Source: Acidobacteriota bacterium (GTDB lineage Bacteria; Acidobacteriota; Terriglobia; UBA7540). From it: a stretch of 7,308 nucleotides of DNA. Both the position numbers and the translations under genes were made by a program. Positions within the stretch are counted from its first letter, which is position 1, and the number at the start of each line of letters is the position of its first letter. Below, piece after piece: positions 4,783 through 7,308 of the stretch. The notes beneath the pieces were generated by a model. The model did not search any database, was not told the origin of the DNA, and was given only the letters and a program-made list of their open reading frames with translations. Location of the stretch: assembly GCA_021780055.1 (NCBI GenBank), contig JAJXZM010000520.1, positions 1 to 7,308 on the forward strand, given 5' to 3'.

Positions 4783-5379
4783 ATGGCTGGCAAAAAGATC
4801 CTGATGCTCGTAGGTGATTACGTTGAGGACTACGAGGTGATGGTGCCGTTCCAGGCGCTGCAGATGGTGGGGCACAAGATTGATGCCGTGTGCCCGGGGA
4901 AGAAGTCGGGCGAGACGGTGCGCACAGCCATCCATGACTTTGAGGGAGACCAGACCTATAGCGAGAAGCGCGGCCACAATTTTCAGATCAATGCCAATTT
5001 TGATGGCTTGAACGCCGCTTCTTATGATGCGCTGGTGATTCCCGGCGGCCGTGCGCCGGAGTATCTGAGAATGAATGAGAAAGTGCTGGAAATCGTCCGG
5101 CACTTTTTTAGCGCCGGAAAGCCGGTGGCGGCTTTGTGCCACGGAGCGCAGTTGCTGGCGGCGGCAGGCGTGGCAAAGGGAAGGTCCATCAGCGCCTATC
5201 CGGCCGTGGGGCCGGAAGTCACGGTGGCGGGAGGGAAGTACGTTGACCTGCCGATGACGGAAGCGCACGTGGACGGCAACCTTGTTACCGGACCGGCCTG
5301 GCCCGCGCACCCCGCCTGGCTTGCCAAATTCCTGCAGGTGCTCGAGCACAGCGCGCAAGAAGAATCTGCCAAGGCATGA
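4783..5379 (+). CDS. DJ-1/PfpI-family protein, DJ-1D-like glyoxalase or deglycase
   Basis: This 198-residue single-domain protein belongs to the class I glutamine amidotransferase-like superfamily. The nucleophile elbow is ALCHGAQLL, with C119 and H120. The conserved acidic N-terminal segment GDYVEDYEV (11-19) supplies the glutamate that supports the reactive cysteine (E18 is the likely one), and [16 protein letters not shown] (81-96) is the family's central strand and loop. Several segments ([50 protein letters not shown]) closely resemble one half of Arabidopsis DJ-1D, a glutathione-independent glyoxalase III built of two such domains. Methylglyoxal or glyoxal conversion is therefore the best guess, with protein deglycation or chaperone activity as alternatives. 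It has an ideal AGGAGG ribosome binding site (4768-4773), nine bases before the ATG. It is cytosolic with no signal peptide. The gene converges with the nucleotidyltransferase gene, with only 30 bp between their ends. Confidence 0.93.
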   Translation: MAGKKILMLVGDYVEDYEVMVPFQALQMVGHKIDAVCPGKKSGETVRTAIHDFEGDQTYSEKRGHNFQINANFDGLNAASYDALVIPGGRAPEYLRMNEKVLEIVRHFFSAGKPVAALCHGAQLLAAAGVAKGRSISAYPAVGPEVTVAGGKYVDLPMTEAHVDGNLVTGPAWPAHPAWLAKFLQVLEHSAQEESAKA

Positions 5380-5409
5380 ATGGGATCGTAAACGAAGTTT
5401 TCGGCTGGA

Positions 5410-5958
5410 TTATTCCTGGAATAAAGTGTTCAGCCACAAATCCAGGGTTAGGTCGTGGCGGGCTTCGTTGGCAAGGTAGGGACGCAACTCCTTCTTGTAG
5501 CGTTCCTGCAGGACTTTTGGATTGAGGCGGAGGCTCCGTACAAGGTATTCCACATCTTCCCGGTCTTTGGAAGAGTTTCTCTCCAGCTTGGAAAGAACGA
5601 GGTCGTACGGTTTGGGCGCAAATAAACGCAACCTTTTGAGCCGTCCTGAAAACATCTCCACCATTCGATCCTCGTAGTCTTCCGGCAGGCTGCTTACCGT
5701 GACATGCTGTAGAAAGACCTTATGCCTTCGGGCAAGTGGCGAAGCCTGTCCTGCATGTGCTTGGAGGTCATTAACGCGATGATCAGGCAGAGCTGAAATA
5801 TAATCGATGTCTCCCGTAGGTCGTGGCAATCCAAAATAGGTGCTGACGACAAATCCCCCGACACAATGCAACTCAACCGGTTCAGGGAGGAGCGAATCGA
5901 GCTCTTCCAGGAACTCGGCCCAGGGAGAAATGAGCTTCGGGCTGTGTCTATTCGGCAT
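5410..5958 (-). CDS. MNT/AbiEii-like nucleotidyltransferase, candidate toxin of an XRE-NTase pair
   Basis: This 182-residue protein has the minimal nucleotidyltransferase signature: VGGFVVSTYFGLPRPTGDIDYI, with G34-G35 and, after a family-typical gap, D50 and D52 (hGG...DhDh). A second block, PKPYDLVLSKLERNSSKDRED (116-135), carries the Lys and Asp residues (K125, K131, D132, D135) typical of AbiEii and DUF6036-type nucleotidyltransferases. The remainder is helical. Family members transfer NMP from NTP onto tRNA, protein or a small molecule; several are toxins of type IV-like or MenA/MenT-like systems. Which applies here is unknown. The ATG at 5958 lies inside the end of the regulator gene (overlap of 11 bases, stop at 5948), no Shine-Dalgarno is evident, and coupled translation is expected. 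Motifs appear intact, so an active enzyme is likely. It could alternatively be a non-toxic modifying enzyme. Confidence 0.82.
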   Translation of the reverse strand: MPNRHSPKLISPWAEFLEELDSLLPEPVELHCVGGFVVSTYFGLPRPTGDIDYISALPDHRVNDLQAHAGQASPLARRHKVFLQHVTVSSLPEDYEDRMVEMFSGRLKRLRLFAPKPYDLVLSKLERNSSKDREDVEYLVRSLRLNPKVLQERYKKELRPYLANEARHDLTLDLWLNTLFQE

Positions 5959-6640
5959 ATTGTAGATGTTCAGGCCGCAGGTCTGTCAGCATATTCCAAT
6001 GCCGCGCCTCCTCTGATCGGGTACGCATCAACCATTTGCGTTCCGCATTCTTGCGCGGAGGCCGGGGGAAGCAATCCTCGCGGGCCAGACGGCTGTAATT
6101 GAGCTTGGCCTCCAGCTTTGCGAGTGCCGTTGTCCGCTCCTCTTCCGCCGCTCCCTCTGAGACCCTGAGCGCGAGGGATACTACAAATCCCAGGCGGTTC
6201 TGAAGATCAAACCTTTTTGCCTGGTCGACCAGCCAGTCGAAATCCATGCGCCAGTATCGGAGCAGAAGCCAGGGCAAGGCTTCTGCCGTCCGCGCTTCCA
6301 GCTTGTCCTGGGCCAGTGCGCCGAGCAGAACTTCTGCGGGATTTCTCCGCTTCAGATGTGACCGGACGTAAGCAAACCCGGGATAATCGAGCTGCGAAAG
6401 TTCGGCTGCCCAACGCTGGGGGCCGACTTCACCGGCCGGTACAAAAGTAGGTTGCACGGGTAACTCTTCCGGGGAGAGCCCATAGGCCAATGCGGCTTTG
6501 CGCTCCAGTTCCTCCGTCAGGTTGCGTTTTCCGCTCTCAAGCATGGCCAGGTACGGTTGGGAAACACCGAGCCGCCGGGCTGCTTCCACTTGGCGCCAGC
6601 CGTGCTTTTGCCGAGCTCGTTTCAGATCCGCTAGTTTCAT
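5948..6640 (-). CDS. XRE-family helix-turn-helix regulator, candidate antitoxin
   Basis: This 230-residue protein has an N-terminal Cro/CI-type helix-turn-helix (residues 4-57). The recognition region RQVEAARRLGVSQPYLAMLESGKRN (16-40) contains the usual Q-x3-A-x3-G-x-S-x6-E-x-G/R pattern. After it comes a linker with prolines (58-75) and a mostly helical C-terminal domain (80-230) that I do not recognise. That domain is rich in aromatic, arginine and leucine residues (for example WLLLRYWRMDFDWL) and probably mediates dimerisation or toxin binding. The 3' end overlaps the nucleotidyltransferase start by 11 bases, so the two form an operon with the regulator first, the usual antitoxin-first order. 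A 22-bp near-palindrome in the promoter just upstream suggests autorepression. Start ATG 6640 lies only nine bases from the -10 box and lacks a Shine-Dalgarno. Confidence 0.88.
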   Translation of the reverse strand: MKLADLKRARQKHGWRQVEAARRLGVSQPYLAMLESGKRNLTEELERKAALAYGLSPEELPVQPTFVPAGEVGPQRWAAELSQLDYPGFAYVRSHLKRRNPAEVLLGALAQDKLEARTAEALPWLLLRYWRMDFDWLVDQAKRFDLQNRLGFVVSLALRVSEGAAEEERTTALAKLEAKLNYSRLAREDCFPRPPRKNAERKWLMRTRSEEARHWNMLTDLRPEHLQYAE

Positions 6641-6649
6641 TTCAACTTT

Positions 6650-6677
6650 ATTTTATAACAATATTGTAATAAATCAA
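6650..6677 (-). promoter_or_regulatory. Promoter of the XRE-nucleotidyltransferase operon, leaderless
   Basis: On the minus strand, a -35 TTGATT (6677-6672), a 16-bp spacer and a -10 TAAAAT (6655-6650) precede the ATG at 6640. The -10 ends nine bases from the ATG, so the mRNA would have at most a few untranslated bases. Confidence 0.5.
6652..6673. promoter_or_regulatory. 22-bp near-perfect palindrome, likely XRE operator
   Basis: The core ACAATATTGT (6658-6667) is a perfect palindrome; extending to 11-base half-sites gives ten of eleven matched pairs. It fills the spacer between the -35 and -10 boxes and reaches into both. A bound dimer would block RNA polymerase, which fits autorepression by the adjacent XRE protein (inference). 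Confidence 0.65.
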
Positions 6678-6763
6678 GTGTGCTCTTCAGCGATTTGCTT
6701 ATTCGTCCTACGCTATCCATGGCGGTTGGTCGAGAGACTTTACGGGCGCCGAGCGGCATCACT

Positions 6764-6772
6764 TGTTAGAAT
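6764..6772 (+). promoter_or_regulatory. Candidate extended -10 promoter for galE
   Basis: TG (6764-6765), one base, then TAGAAT (6767-6772) forms an extended -10. No good -35 lies at the right distance. It would leave a leader of about 85 bases before ATG 6866. Confidence 0.3.
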
Positions 6773-6865
6773 AGGGCTTGCCGAACGGCTTGACGGCAGG
6801 ATATGGTGCAAGGCTTGGTTGAAAATTCGGCCCGGTCCTTGCAACGAAGAGGAGATCAACGGACG

Positions 6866-7308
6866 ATGCGAGTGCTTGTCACCGGTGGAGCGGGATACAT
6901 TGGAAGCCAAACAGCCAAAGCCCTTGCCAGGTCGGGGCACGAAGTCATTGTGCTGGATAACCTTGTCACCGGACACCGCGAGGCGGTGAAGTGGGGGCCC
7001 TTCGTTGAAGGCGACCTCGGCGACAAGGAGCTTCTGCCGAAGGTTTTTAAGGAGCATCGGATTGAAGCCGTCCTGCACTTTGCAGCCAGCCTGCTGGTGG
7101 GCGAGTCGGTAAAGAACCCTCAGAAGTATTTCTGGAACAACGTCGTCAACACGCTTTTGCTGCTGGACGCGATGAAAGCCGGTGGTGTGAAGCCCATCGT
7201 TTTTTCTTCGTCGGCCGCCACTTACGGAAATCCCGAAAGGATCCCCATCCCGGAAGACCATCCGACGCGGCCCGTCAACCCCTACGGCGAATCCAAGCTC
7301 TGCATGGA
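6866..7308 (+). CDS. galE: UDP-glucose 4-epimerase, 3' end beyond window
   Basis: The first 147 codons are present of an expected roughly 330. GalE interconverts UDP-glucose and UDP-galactose in the cytosol using tightly bound NAD, supplying galactose for polysaccharide synthesis and catabolism. The sequence begins MRVLVTGGAGYIGS with the GxxGxxG NAD loop (7-13), followed by VLDNL (29-33) with D31 as the adenosine-ribose binding acid. HFAAS (71-75) and VFSSSAATYG (112-121) supply the Ser/Thr-type catalytic strand, and NPYGESK (138-144) contains the Y140/K144 catalytic pair. GDLGD (49-53) and SVKNPQKYFWNNV (81-93) are also typical of GalE. The GAGGAG ribosome binding site lies about 11 bases upstream of the ATG. 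It is divergent from the XRE operon; the 225-bp spacer holds both promoters. Related 4-epimerases acting on UDP-GlcNAc or uronic acids cannot be excluded from the N-terminal part alone. Confidence 0.9.
   Translation, partial: MRVLVTGGAGYIGSQTAKALARSGHEVIVLDNLVTGHREAVKWGPFVEGDLGDKELLPKVFKEHRIEAVLHFAASLLVGESVKNPQKYFWNNVVNTLLLLDAMKAGGVKPIVFSSSAATYGNPERIPIPEDHPTRPVNPYGESKLCM

Noticed and set aside
4065..5358. Two long minus-strand frames opposite the oxidoreductase and DJ-1 genes
   Set aside because: They are antisense to clearly recognised proteins and read as low-meaning sequence, a usual effect in GC-rich genes.

Overview
The window looks like a chromosomal, accessory-type stretch from a moderately GC-rich soil or sediment bacterium. 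Acidobacteriota is my best guess. The reasons are the style of the proteins (a SelW-like Rdx protein, a DJ-1D-like protein, a GH31 remnant with an acidobacterial flavour) and two kinds of intergenic array, a 66-bp tandem repeat rich in TTCGTTTTT and a heptamer array. I recall similar arrays from acidobacterial drafts, but this is from memory and not checked.

Left part (1-1604), minus strand: the first codons of a gene that resembles the N-terminus of a helix-turn-helix transposase-type protein, with a well-formed promoter almost touching its start codon; a 306-residue multi-pass membrane protein with faint UbiA-like motifs; and the 5' remnant of a secreted GH31 glycoside hydrolase that breaks down after about 80 residues.

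Middle (1605-2461): a gene-free stretch with three copies of a 66-bp repeat, A/T-rich hairpins and a possible leader for the next operon. Then come a stand-alone RelA/SpoT-synthetase-domain protein (2462-3205) and, one base later, a small acidic 80-residue protein (3207-3449). The pair has the architecture of a small-alarmone-synthetase toxin-antitoxin or regulatory pair. A SelT/SelW/SelH-family redox protein follows (3566-3853). Its stop codon is the first triplet of a ten-unit heptamer array. Next are a dinucleotide-binding oxidoreductase of the F420:NADP oxidoreductase-like family (3975-4670) and a DJ-1/PfpI-family protein very like the plant DJ-1D glyoxalase (4783-5379). The last two could cooperate in carbonyl detoxification, but that is inference.

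Right part: on the minus strand, an XRE-family regulator (5948-6640) overlaps by 11 bp a MNT/AbiEii-like nucleotidyltransferase (5410-5958). A near-perfect 22-bp palindrome lies inside the pair's own promoter, the layout expected of an autoregulated toxin-antitoxin operon. Divergently, galE (UDP-glucose 4-epimerase) starts at 6866 and runs off the window.

The most interesting content is two unrelated candidate two-gene toxin-antitoxin-type modules within 4.2 kb, plus three sigma70-like promoters that sit 7-10 bp from the start codon and so predict leaderless mRNAs.
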